A DNA stretch of 64,000 nt from NCBI GenBank assembly GCA_963855995.1, contig OY979723.1:1617001-1681000 (forward strand). The letters run 5' to 3'. Made by a program: the position numbers and the translations under genes. The stretch comes from Muricea muricata (lineage: Eukaryota > Cnidaria > Anthozoa > Malacalcyonacea > Plexauridae). The notes under the pieces were generated by a model that made no database searches, had not been told where the DNA came from, and saw only the letters and a list, made by a program, of their open reading frames with translations. Every line of letters begins with the position of its first letter. Position 1 is the stretch's first letter. This document shows, one piece after another, positions 39,101 to 44,741 of the stretch.

Positions 39101-42100
39101 AAAATAATTGTAATAATAATAATAATAATAACAGGTAAACAAGTCCAAACACGCTTATCGATAAATCCAAAGGGCCTAATTCGCCCAAGCGATTTAGCTA
39201 GATCGATCCGAAATCGGTTCACATTGACCGGTTCGCGTTCGAATCGGAGACAACGATCCGAAATCGACCTAATGTAGACCACCTCCACAGGTGATCTCGC
39301 GAAGGTGGGCGTTTACACTTGGTAAACTTTGGTTCGATCTAATTTAGATCGCTCTCAAACAACGTCAAGAGTCCACGTTTCAACAAAAACTTTGATGATT
39401 TTGTCATAAAAGTTAAGAGGGGCGAGTGAAAAGAACTTTAGAGTAGCAAAGTTTGTGAAGTACCAGTCATGTCATAGAGTGGAACAATGTACTGTTACAG
39501 GTTTAATTGAAGGATCCATTGGAGCGCACCATTTTGACATATGGTGCTTGCGTTGTGGTAGCCGGTGGTTAAATTTAGTTAACTTTTCACAATAGCTGTT
39601 ACGTCATCCAGGCTAGATGTAGCCATAACGAAAAAAAAAAAGGAATTGAATTCATTAATAAACTACAAAATTCAATGCATCCATACATACATCTGGCTGA
39701 AACACATACACCTACCACTTGCAATTTGTATCAATTAAAAGGGTAATTAATGTATATCTATAATCAAAGATGCAGTTACTTTACATAAGAGGACAGAGTA
39801 TTTCTAGCGCATGCTTACAAATTACAATTGTACAATTATTTACACATAAGAAAGAAAAATATGTAACTAACAGGTTACTCACTAGTTATATACTATATAC
39901 CGAAACAGACAGAGGATGAAAGAATTTTTAAAACCATTGCTTTTACAGTTATAGGGACATGCATGAGTTGTAAGTTAAGGTTTTACAAGTTCAGAAACAA
40001 CAGTACTTTGTCGAAGAACCCTCCTTCTAAAAAAATTGAGCATAGTAGCTCACGCCTAGAATACAATTTTGATAGATTCTTTCTATTTCTTTGGATAGGT
40101 ATTCTGGTATATCATAATGTTAAACCTGGGTGCAATACTCCAAAATACGTCTTATACATGAAAATACACTATGTCAATATTTTAGTGTCACAACGTGAAC
40201 GTATGACGACTCGAAGCATGTAGAGACGTTTCGCGGACTTTTTCACTTTGTGATCCACATGAGCATTCCTCTTCGGGTCTTGAAAATTACGCCAAGTAGT
40301 TTAGCAGTTTCACCAATTCAATAAGCTGATCGTTAACAGTCATTGGAGACAAATTTGCGTTCTTTTTCCAAAAACAAACGAGGATTGCATTTGCGAGGAT
40401 TTTAATTCCATCTAAAATAGTTTGAAAATTCGAAACTTGTTTTCTAGAAAGGGCTTCAGAAACAGACGAATCGTCAACGTATCTCCATCAATTGGTCTGA
40501 CACCAACAAGTCGTTAATACTCATCATGAATAGAATAGGACCCAATGCAATGCCTTGCGGAGCCCCACCGGTAGCGATATTTGGCGTTTTCAATTTCCTT
40601 AACCTTATTTATTTTTTCACAAATAAGAATAACGTCTGCTTCTTCCCATGAGGCAGTAACGGCTCTCTCTTGGATTGACGCATTAAAAATATCAGCAACG
40701 GGTGTAGAAAGCTCCAGGGCAAACTCTTTTAATACCCACTTAGGTAGATTGTCAGATCCAGAGACTTTCGTGCGCTTGAAGTCAGAGAGATCCGTATGAA
40801 AATCTTCAGGAGAAATGTGGTATTTAGAGATAATTTCGTGCACAACAACAGGATCAGTTTGAACGTTTCCAGGACGATTGCTTGGGGGTGGAAATAGTTT
40901 GCAAATGTATTACTTGTGTATTAAGATAGTGTGTCACTGGTGTTCACTTGTGTGTCACTCGTGTAAACGTGTGTGTCACTTGTGTTAAATTGTGTGTCAC
41001 TCGTGTTCACTTGTGATAATTCCTTTCACTTTTAGTTGTTTTTCTAAAGAATTTTCCAAAGACTAAGACTTAAAAATGCGCACTACAACATTTTTGGTTC
41101 TGTTGGTCGTAATGATGTGCATAACATTTGAGGTGAATGGCTTTGTTTCCTCCCGTGAGCAACAAACCAACGAAGCCGGTAAGTATAAGATAAAACACCA
41201 GATGTATGTGCATGACCTTAAATGGATATTTTTGGCTTGTCGATAACAACCGTTGAAGAACTGTAATAGCCGTTGATTTTTTGGTAACGTTCATTCTTCC
41301 TGGATATTGAAGTAGAAATGAAACTAGCCGTTCGCATCTTGTTTTATAATAAGGTCAGAAGCAGATAAGACTGTGTAAAACTTGCTGTAAATTAGTTAAA
41401 TCCCAATGAAATTTTCTTGTACACTTCGCAATAAGAATATAGTATTACATACAAATACAGATGGATTTTACAAACATTAAACATGTTTGCTTATTGCCTC
41501 TTGAAATGAGGAATTTTCCCCATTGCGAGATCATGGAATTTTCTTTTGAACATCCACGATGTAGGATGGCGATGTCTTTGCCCTTCAATTCTTTAGAAAC
41601 TAAGCAGGTCATCAAAAATTTAACATTGCGCTTATGTATATAAAAATACAAATCAAAGTTATATCTCTTTAGCCGCTTAGCAAAGTTATAATTCGCGTTG
41701 CAATTACATATTGACAACCATTTTCTAACTTAAGGCGCTGTTATACACAACTTGTCATGCAACTTTTCCCTCAATTTGGTTGCTACACAACAAGCGAAAT
41801 TGCAATGTGTAACAAACATACCTTGCAATCATAAAGTCACGCAACATTTTTGATGCAAGAAACCTTGCACGAAGTAGAAAGAAATTCTTGTCCCGCAATA
41901 TTTGAAAATAACTCCAAGCCACAACTCCAACGTTACGCAGGATAGTCCAACGTCAAAACGACTGCGAGACAAGTTTCAAGAATCGTTGCACAGTGCCGCC
42001 CAGATAATTTTTGGGGACCCCGGGCAAAATTTTCAGTTTGGGACCCAACCTCTCCCCCAACGTACAGCATCAATGATATTATATTTTTTTGTTTCTATGG

Positions 42101-44644
42101 TGCTTTTGGGGGCCCTCACAAGCCTGGGGCCCGGGGCAAATTGCCCACCTTGCCCCCCCCCCTCCCCCATCTCCCCCGGGCAGCCCTGAACATCGCTGAT
42201 CACACATCTCTTATCCTTAAAATAAATTTCTTGCATAGTGCAACTTTTACATTCCTTAGTAGTGGCATTGCAGGTTTCAAAGCGTAATGACGAGGATATT
42301 CCCGAAGCTGAAAAGCTGTCCGATACGAAGGAGTACGTGTTGAGTAAGAGAATGATGGCCCGGCTGAGGTATCCACGCCATTGCAAAACCAAAAAACTTA
42401 AACGCTTCGCGATAAGCTGCAATTTAACAATTGAAGCTGGAGGAAATCATTTGGGGGTGTATGACGGGCGAACACGCGTTACTACCACTCCATTTGGCAA
42501 TCCGAAACCAAATACTTGCAGGAATATAATTAACGCACTTAATTATCACTGTACCTGATTAGGGGAATAGTCACTACTCCATCCTTTGCTGTCGACAGTA
42601 TATGTTACATCGACGTTCTCCAGTTTGTAGTGTAGTGATAATTTCAATGAACAACTGTATTGCAGTCACGGAATTTAATAAACAAAGGTTAATCGAGTCT
42701 ATGTAGTCCTAATTCAATGCTAATTAACGACTCCCTTTCTTTAGCTTTTAAATTGCAACAGTTTATGCCGTCAGTATTATGTGTAGTGCCGTTTTAACAC
42801 TCTTGTCTTCCAAGCTGGGTGGCTAGGGTTCAAGCCTTGCTTGGCTGGACCCTTACTCAAGGTCTGTCTTTGCATTGACATCAGTAAATGGTAAGCCTTC
42901 CACCCCCCCCCCCCCCCCCCCCATGCATGCTTTGCAGTCTCTATTAGAAAGTAATTTGGATAAGAGCTCTTTGCTCAACTCCCAATCATGCATCAGCCAG
43001 CTAGTTCCTAAAATAGCTGGGCTGTTGATCCACACATACATGTTAATAACTGAACAAATAATATTAAAAAAAATTAAAACATCTAGGTATCTGGCTGCAC
43101 ACACCACCAATACAAAAATCTACCTTCATTGTTGAGCACTATTTTGTATTATGTTCTGTTGGTAGTTTACTTTTAATTTGTCAGCTATATGTTGCTCCTG
43201 TTGCTCTTGTTAGATACTAATTCTGTCGTTCAACATCACACAAGTATATGTTCGATTCCTGCCAGAGGAACTATAGTTGATGGTGAATTTTTCTCAACTG
43301 TTCCCAATTTGAATTTTGACATATGTATGATTTCGACTCGAGATTAAGACACATTTACTTTTTAGAAATGATTCAACTTCTAGTGAAGCAACACATGTGT
43401 TCTCTTTATCCTATATTTATTGTCATTTGTCACATAAATTGTTAAATTGGTTTCCACAGTAGAAGGCAAGGCAGAAAGGCATGTTTTAATAAATGAGTGT
43501 CATTATGTTCCACACCCAAAGAAAGATTAGGGGCTTCCCTTAAAATGTCATATTCTGTTTCTATCATTTTAAGTGCTAAAAGAACAGAACTTTAATATCA
43601 ATAACACTCCTCAAGTCATCTATACTGGCACAGAGCATACAACTCCTCATTAATTATGCATACCCCTGGCTCAGCCAGTATGCTAAAAAGAGGCATTCTC
43701 CCCCTGAAAATACTCATCATTGCTATTAAAACTGGCCAGGGGGGGGGAGAAAGCTCTCCTTAGTGCACTGGCTAGTAAGCCATGAGAAGTTGAACCCCTG
43801 TATGCTCTGTGATACATGGCTTTATGTAATTTTCAAAGTTTACCATCAATATTAAGCAATTTAAAATATGCATATTGCATGGTTTAAGTTTTCTATCTAC
43901 AACTATTGGTATGTAGGTCTGCTGCAGCTCAAAATTTTCCTGTGAGCACCGCTTGCACGCTCATTTACCTTTCCAGCCCTGCATGCATAGATTGTTTGGA
44001 TGGACATTGCGATAGAGAGTGCAAGTCATGGGACATGAAACAAATAATGCAAACGACCTTTGAGGACTTTCCTTAGCGATAATGAGGCAACTTTCTGTTG
44101 TCCGTCCAAACATTGACAAACAATCCACAGATGTTTTGTGGTTGTCAATTGGGAGACAGCTTGATTTAAACAATCTGATTTGTACAGTTAAGCTTTTACA
44201 GACAAGGGAAGTCAACTACTCTAGTTTGTCATTATATAAACACCCTTTAGGGCATTCAAATGCCAATTACAACATAGAATGTTACAAATAACTGCAACCT
44301 ACAACTTCCGGACACAAATAAACAACCTGCGAGCTAGTAGTAACTATTTGCAAAAGCGATGTATTATTTGACACGAATAAAAAGAAACAACAGACTTACT
44401 GAATTTTCTTGTCCATCATCTTCGTCAACGCTGGGTTTTTCTGTCTTCGATCCAGCGTCCTTGAATGTTGAAAACGGAAAATGAGCAACGATCAAATTGA
44501 TCAAAGATGTTTACAAAAATTTGAATGATCAACTATGCAAGCTTAAGATATCACTAAAGCTGGAATCTTGCTAGTTCGAATGTTAAATGAGAATTTAAGA
44601 ACTGCAGAAGACATACATACCTTCTTCAGGAACCTTTTGAACAT
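8977..44644 (-). CDS. EEA1: Early endosome antigen 1, whole gene (about 40 coding exons)
   Basis: Rab5 effector that tethers early endosomes for fusion. The architecture is complete and in family order: short basic N-terminus (MFKRFLKK), C2H2 zinc finger (residues 30-53, binds Rab5-GTP in the family), a conserved EEKWYS stretch, about 1,100 residues of heptad-rich coiled coil (homodimer rod), and a FYVE zinc finger (about residues 1248-1312, binds PI3P). I read 40 coding exons whose junction phases all agree, giving 1,344 residues if the last exon reads through, against 1,411 in human. Intron 2 is 15.7 kb and holds three plus-strand genes; most other introns are 100-1,300 bases and repeat-rich. 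Exon coordinates are listed in the entries below. A skipped phase-0 exon is possible; the gene identity is not in doubt. Confidence 0.93.
9281..9300 (-). CDS. EEA1: EEA1 exon 39, 20-base microexon with the PI3P-binding motif
   Basis: Twenty bases encode HHCRNCG (the Gly is completed by the next exon), the core of the R/K-HHC-R/K-x-CG phosphoinositide motif. Flanking sites are TAG| and |GTTAGT. With its neighbours it rebuilds IRK-HHCRNCG-SIFCAEC in one frame. Confidence 0.92.
9951..10170 (-). CDS. EEA1: EEA1 exon 38, rod end and first half of FYVE finger
   Basis: Ends the coiled coil and opens the FYVE domain. The W-x-x-D signature is in KWEKD (Trp about residue 1248), followed by the first zinc pair CNGC and FSVSIRK. 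The exon stops exactly before the R/K-HHCR motif. Flanks are TTACAG| and |GTAGTG. Confidence 0.93.
10576..14772 (-). CDS. EEA1: EEA1 exons 31-37, coiled-coil rod, C-terminal part
   Basis: Exons in order: 14683..14772, 14138..14199, 13397..13466, 12527..12622, 11704..11793, 11074..11278, 10576..10630. All are heptad-rich. Split codons close correctly at 14138/13397 (AA|A Lys), 11074/10576 (G|TA Val) and 10576/9951 (AG|A Arg). The introns hold two fold-back elements and a hairpin-forming minisatellite, listed separately. Confidence 0.88.
11313..11650. repeat. Minisatellite of hairpin units, about 80-base period
   Basis: About four units, each GAGAGTT...GAGAAGCTAGAGTTTGTATG...TTCTCAACTCTCATGTCCTG.TCAAACGAGAACAAGAG. 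Within a unit the GAGAGTTGAGAA and TTCTCAACTCTC segments are complementary. In an EEA1 intron. Confidence 0.75.
12241..12461. mobile_element. MITE, ACATACTCCGAAGAA-type family, copy 1
   Basis: Inverted arms from ACAAAAAAAAATATTCCGAAG to TTTCGGAATATGTTTTTTGT, joined by paired AACTCGAGTATTG and ACCATCATCGTCTGACGATGG-like segments. About 220 bases, in an EEA1 intron. Confidence 0.7.
12922..13341. mobile_element. Fold-back element (GGACAATTTGCATAATAGAC family)
   Basis: 420 bases with arms of about 205. Both arms carry GCGAAATGTTGTAAAATA, TTTGCAAACTTCGCAGGGCT and CGCGCGTAATACAAAT. It lies in an EEA1 intron. A degenerate copy is at 22930..23214 and a scrap at about 46,240..46,270. Confidence 0.85.
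14244..14430. mobile_element. Fold-back element in EEA1 intron
   Basis: CTATCCATCGGATAGTGATT pairs with AATCACTATCCAGTGAATAG, and AACTGTTGCAGAA with TTGCAGAAC-type sequence. A related CACCGAATAGTGATTTTCTC lies at about 7,402. Confidence 0.5.
15077..19952 (-). CDS. EEA1: EEA1 exons 18-30, coiled-coil rod, middle
   Basis: Exons in order: 19818..19952, 19563..19691, 18486..18599, 17899..17997, 17460..17549, 17298..17357, 17014..17121, 16487..16534, 16252..16311, 15890..15958, 15676..15753, 15261..15407, 15077..15184. Every one is a multiple of three in phase 0, so any could be skipped without a frameshift. Exon 18486..18599 must use the weak donor ATT|GTCAGT, because the better-looking GTAAAT two bases on would break the frame. 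Exon 15261..15407 carries three cysteines (CESC and LC), unusual for a coiled-coil rod. Confidence 0.88.
15440..15660. repeat. Minisatellite GGTCCAGTGTAGGTAGTATT, array 1
   Basis: Three units of about 80 bases (GGTCCAGTGTAGGTAGTATT, AAGCTGTCGTGGTTTGTGTC, AAAAGATATCTCAAACGTGG). The same unit forms a second array at 47515..47815. Confidence 0.75.
18052..18415 (-). mobile_element. tRNA-derived SINE
   Basis: On the minus strand it opens with a tRNA-like head: box A-like TTGGTGTAGTGGTCAG and box B-like GAGTTCGGTCCC. The body carries GGGTTTTCTCCGGGTACTCT, a core motif spread widely in SINEs of marine invertebrates, and a second weaker copy near 18,070. It lies inside an EEA1 intron (between 17997 and 18486). 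Confidence 0.75.
20557..27176 (-). CDS. EEA1: EEA1 exons 5-17, coiled-coil rod, N-terminal half
   Basis: Thirteen exons in minus-strand order: 27081..27176, 26208..26274, 25516..25700, 24183..24241, 23959..24099, 23736..23798, 22748..22853, 22513..22599, 22225..22307, 21956..22049, 21753..21806, 21220..21321, 20557..20685. All encode Glu/Lys/Gln/Leu heptad sequence. Junction phases agree throughout, including the non-zero ones; for example 24183..24241 ends with two bases that complete Arg with the first base of 23959..24099 (GQR|PTAEHVSSLQ). For the 22748 exon the acceptor is fixed by phase at TTCAG|T and not at the next AG. Confidence 0.88.
20840..21190. repeat. CAACGTTGTTTTAC-type degenerate repeat
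   Basis: Repeated ACGTTG/CAACGT words with varied spacing (GACGTTGTTTTACAAACGTT, TCAACGTTGTTTTACCGTCA). Intronic; no unit length is clean. Confidence 0.5.
21375..21670. repeat. Tandem TACTGGATAGCTCTATCAGTTC repeat
   Basis: About three imperfect units (AAACTAAACTAACTTTATTTA, TATACTGGATAGC, CTAGAGG.C.AGTAA, TACAGGAGGAA). A single unit stands at about 16,005..16,125. Both lie in EEA1 introns. Confidence 0.65.
22082..22212. repeat. 45-base minisatellite, about 3 units
   Basis: TTTGTCCACCTTCAGGAAAC + ATGGCTAGGAAACAATGTTT + CCTGG repeats almost exactly three times. It is in an EEA1 intron; the 45-base period keeps a short ORF open but nothing indicates coding. Confidence 0.8.
22930..23214. mobile_element. 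Degenerate copy of the 12.9 kb fold-back element
   Basis: Shares ATGGACAATTTG, GGCGAAATGTTGTAAAATA and the closing CAAATTGTTCAT, with weaker pairing between arms. Also intronic in EEA1. Confidence 0.65.
24455..24862. mobile_element. MITE with about 76-base terminal inverted repeats
   Basis: Arms contain TTAACAAAAAGTTTAAATAC and CGTTTCGGTCTCCTCTAC. The loop of about 255 bases is unrelated to the arms and has no recognisable protein. One arm of the family also stands alone at about 2,942..3,035. Confidence 0.8.
25100..25460. repeat. TTGTTACAAGTTGT family, full fold-back copy
   Basis: The clearest member: TGTAACAAGCTTGATAGGG ... CAGCCATGATATAACA, then ACTGTTATATCATGACTG ... TTGTAACAAGCCTGATG, pairing about a centre near 25,255. 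Confidence 0.7.
26441..26674. mobile_element. MITE, same family, copy 2
   Basis: Outer ends AGAAAAAACATACTCCGAAG and its complement; inner arms pair through GACTCTATTTCAAAGT. Layout as in the copy at 12.24 kb. EEA1 intron. Confidence 0.75.
27617..27835 (-). CDS. EEA1: EEA1 exon 4, start of coiled coil
   Basis: Seventy-three codons between TTTCAG| and |GTAACT. The last part reads LQREINDINAALK and splices in phase to exon 5, which begins EEKWYSSALKEE. That junction aligns with the conserved post-finger segment of EEA1. An acidic, serine-rich stretch fills the first half. Confidence 0.92.
27885..28480. mobile_element. MITE, ATGGACTGGAAACGC family, copy interrupted by another element
   Basis: Left arm at 27,888 (GGAATGGACTGGAAACGCG), right arm ending near 28,480 (TTCCAAAGTAAAGCGTATAA). 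In between is a second repeat (about 28,190..28,325; TTTGGTCATGC...GCATGCCCAAATGTCGGGCT) whose relatives are at 9,715..9,850, 31,016..31,145 and 36,465..36,590. Confidence 0.55.
28599..28706 (-). CDS. EEA1: EEA1 exon 3, N-terminal C2H2 zinc finger
   Basis: Thirty-six codons starting GFICPTC. The pattern is C-x2-C-x12-H-x4-H, the same spacing as human EEA1 (FICPQC... H-x4-H). This finger is the N-terminal Rab5-binding site in the family. Flanks are TTTTTAG| and |GTGCAG. Confidence 0.93.
28725..28975 (+). repeat. Upstream duplicated block, copy 1
   Basis: Near-identical to 31305..31555 (GTTCCAGCAAA..., CGGTCGTCGAGCGAGACATG, CGCCAGGGTTAGG), with a diverged third copy at about 37285..37400. It marks the start of the repeated unit: this block, then promoter, then gene. 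Copy 1 is followed by a fold-back element and not by the TATA promoter. Confidence 0.65.
29004..29508. mobile_element. Fold-back element of about 505 bases
   Basis: Terminal inverted repeats: TTAAAGTGCCTATGAAACGA at the left and its complement (GTTTCATAAGCACTTTAA) at the right. No coding capacity. It sits between the duplicated block and paralogue 1. Confidence 0.6.
29605..29613 (+). promoter_or_regulatory. Proximal TATA-like element, paralogue 1
   Basis: CTTATAAAT lies about 345 bases upstream of the start codon and is conserved at 35065..35073 before paralogue 2. About 165 bases of extra DNA, ending in a GCCTGC...GCAGGC hairpin, separate it from the gene in copy 1 only. Paralogue 3 lacks the segment. 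Confidence 0.3.
29952..30670 (+). CDS. Secreted 4-cysteine protein with HicA-like domain, paralogue 1
   Basis: Two exons, 29952..30051 and 30381..30670, joined at a phase-1 intron (G|GTGAGT, GTCAG|). The 129-residue precursor has a signal peptide (1 to about 21), an acidic pro-region (NEDV... DEDIPEDEEL, 31-58), a KRR site (60-62) and a basic domain with Cys72, Cys84, Cys117 and Cys128. From about residue 75 the order is small helix, beta segment with GGSH (His94), DGK turn, TTIPH, then TCKSIITVL. That order is typical of bacterial HicA (dsRBD-like fold). I infer a secreted, processed, disulfide-bonded effector, perhaps antimicrobial. Function is not shown by the sequence, and the HicA relation needs a profile search. 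It lies inside EEA1 intron 2 on the other strand. Confidence 0.8.
30762..30767 (+). terminator. Polyadenylation signal, paralogue 1
   Basis: AATAAA about 92 bases after the stop. The hexamer and its surroundings (TTAATAAACAAAG) are conserved behind all three paralogues. Confidence 0.6.
32620..32716 (+). promoter_or_regulatory. TATA promoter and possible noncoding first exon, copy A
   Basis: A CRE-like TGACGTAA (32620) is followed by TTATAAAAA (32637..32645) and then a conserved stretch ending AATTCG|GTAAGT (donor after 32716). The same arrangement recurs at 37895..37987. The next acceptor in the right strand and context is CACTTTTAG| at 35206, just before the start codon of paralogue 2. I infer a spliced 5' UTR for that gene; no transcript data are available. 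Confidence 0.45.
33557..33722 (+). repeat. Two-copy tandem repeat, about 97-base period
   Basis: ACATGTCAGTTATCTCTTCC... through GAACTGGTCAATGTTT occurs at about 33,557 and again at about 33,654 with two or three mismatches. Confidence 0.7.
33853..34362 (+). mobile_element. Possible solo LTR-like promoter segment
   Basis: Begins TGTTACG and ends TATTACA, with GTATAAAAGG (about 34,160) and AATAAAA (about 34,308) in the order of an LTR (U3, TATA, R, polyadenylation). No partner LTR, no internal genes and no matching 5-base target duplication were seen. It could instead be an ordinary promoter of a noncoding transcript. Confidence 0.25.
35259..36124 (+). CDS. Secreted 4-cysteine protein with HicA-like domain, paralogue 2
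   Basis: Exons 35259..35361 and 35835..36124, same phase-1 intron, 130 residues. Nearly identical to paralogue 1 in signal peptide, acidic pro-region (DEDILEDEEL), KRR site and mature domain. The GGSH, TTIPH and TCKSII motifs and all four cysteines are kept. Differences concentrate in the mature part (for example LKQLKF, KKFVTT, NGTCKSIIKTLNRHC), which is slightly more basic than in paralogue 1. The copy sits in a segmental duplication of about 1.8 kb. N-x-T at the third cysteine is a potential N-glycosylation site. Confidence 0.8.
36216..36221 (+). terminator. Polyadenylation signal, paralogue 2
   Basis: AATAAA about 92 bases past the stop, in the same context as in paralogue 1. Confidence 0.6.
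37895..37987 (+). promoter_or_regulatory. TATA promoter and possible noncoding first exon, copy B
   Basis: TGACGTAA (37895), TTATAAAAA (37912..37920), GCGAATTTGGCA, and donor AATTCG|GTAAGT after 37987. The blocks and spacing follow copy A. The matching acceptor would be CACTTTTAG| at 41035 before paralogue 3, whose proximal TATA-containing segment is deleted. That makes this upstream promoter the better candidate for paralogue 3. Confidence 0.45.
38344..38574 (-). pseudogene. Non-LTR retrotransposon C-terminal relic (minus)
   Basis: Reads LPTYLSNDLERMQRRAMK...FPGM...LKSLYDRRE, the conserved region after the RT domain of CR1/RTE-like elements. Only this piece remains. Confidence 0.65.
38630..38900 (+). 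pseudogene. Non-LTR retrotransposon C-terminal relic (plus)
   Basis: Plus-strand frames read LPEYISDMFTVTNNSTYSLR and then, after a frameshift, MKKSFSYRAAFAWNNLPCDV...IARFKNLI, the usual last residues of such ORF2 proteins. It abuts a minus-strand relic of the same kind in opposite orientation. Confidence 0.65.
40215..40860 (-). pseudogene. Non-LTR retrotransposon reverse-transcriptase relic
   Basis: An open stretch (40514..40843) reads SGSDNLPKWVLKEFALELSTP... typical of CR1/jockey-type RT, then GGAPQGIALGP after a frameshift. The catalytic YVDD lies in another frame at 40470..40481, and RLYMLRV near 40,225. At least two frame breaks and a stop show it is dead. Its position among the paralogues makes it a candidate substrate for their duplication, but no breakpoint was traced. 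Confidence 0.75.
40905..41025 (+). repeat. 20-base minisatellite upstream of paralogue 3
   Basis: About five imperfect units of GTGTGTCACTYGTGTTMAMY. Shorter versions stand before paralogues 1 and 2 (two or three units). It replaces the proximal TATA segment of the other copies. Confidence 0.65.
41076..42558 (+). CDS. Secreted 4-cysteine protein with HicA-like domain, diverged paralogue 3
   Basis: Exons 41076..41178 and 42260..42558, 133 residues, phase-1 intron of 1,081 bases. The acceptor is TTCCTTAG| at 42259; the later GCAG| would put a stop in frame. The signal peptide and NEA/DEDIPEAE pro-region align with the other copies, and the cleavage site is SKR. Cysteines at 76, 88, 121 and 132 keep exactly the spacing of paralogue 1 (12, 33, 11) although most other mature residues differ. 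GGSH becomes GGNH, keeping the histidine (His98). The mature part is strongly basic. Same inferred role as its sisters; it is the oldest split of the three. Confidence 0.75.
42677..42682 (+). terminator. Polyadenylation signal, paralogue 3
   Basis: AATAAA about 119 bases after the stop, in a context matching the other two copies. Confidence 0.6.
42700..44390. other. Distal end of EEA1 intron 2
   Basis: After paralogue 3 there is a poly-C tract and AT-rich sequence. No fourth paralogue, promoter copy or exon was recognised. Confidence 0.5.
42901..42922. repeat. Poly-C tract
   Basis: Uninterrupted run of about 20 C. Other long homopolymer C/G tracts are at about 26,115, 28,322, 34,503, 42,154, 43,740 and 47,978. 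They are typical slippage and assembly-error sites. Confidence 0.8.
44400..44459 (-). CDS. EEA1: EEA1 coding exon 2 (acidic linker)
   Basis: Twenty codons, acidic and serine-rich (DAGSKTEKPSVDEDDG...), bounded by AAG| and |GTAAGT. It corresponds to the variable linker ahead of the zinc finger. The next exon lies 15.7 kb away. Confidence 0.82.
44621..44644 (-). CDS. EEA1: EEA1 coding exon 1 (start)
   Basis: Encodes MFKRFLKK and ends at a GTATG donor. The basic octapeptide matches the basic start of animal EEA1. The junction to exon 2 is phase 0. It is the only ATG found whose short frame splices cleanly into exon 2. Confidence 0.8.
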
Positions 44645-44731
44645 GATCCCTATTTTAAAATTGCTTTGAAATCCACCATAGTATGTCAGTGTAGCATTGA
44701 ATTGAACATCGAAGCTGGCGCTGATCTCTAA

Positions 44732-44741
44732 GACGCCATGT
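44732..44741 (-). promoter_or_regulatory. YY1-like motif upstream of EEA1
   Basis: The minus strand reads AACATGGCGT about 90 bases upstream of the EEA1 start codon. This matches the YY1-type AANATGGCG motif common near TATA-less animal promoters. No TATA box was seen here. Confidence 0.3.

Noticed and set aside
41902..42189. 95-residue plus-strand ORF and 129-residue minus ORF before exon 2 of paralogue 3
   Set aside because: Proline/glycine runs come from C/G homopolymers inside the intron. There is no conservation with the other two copies.
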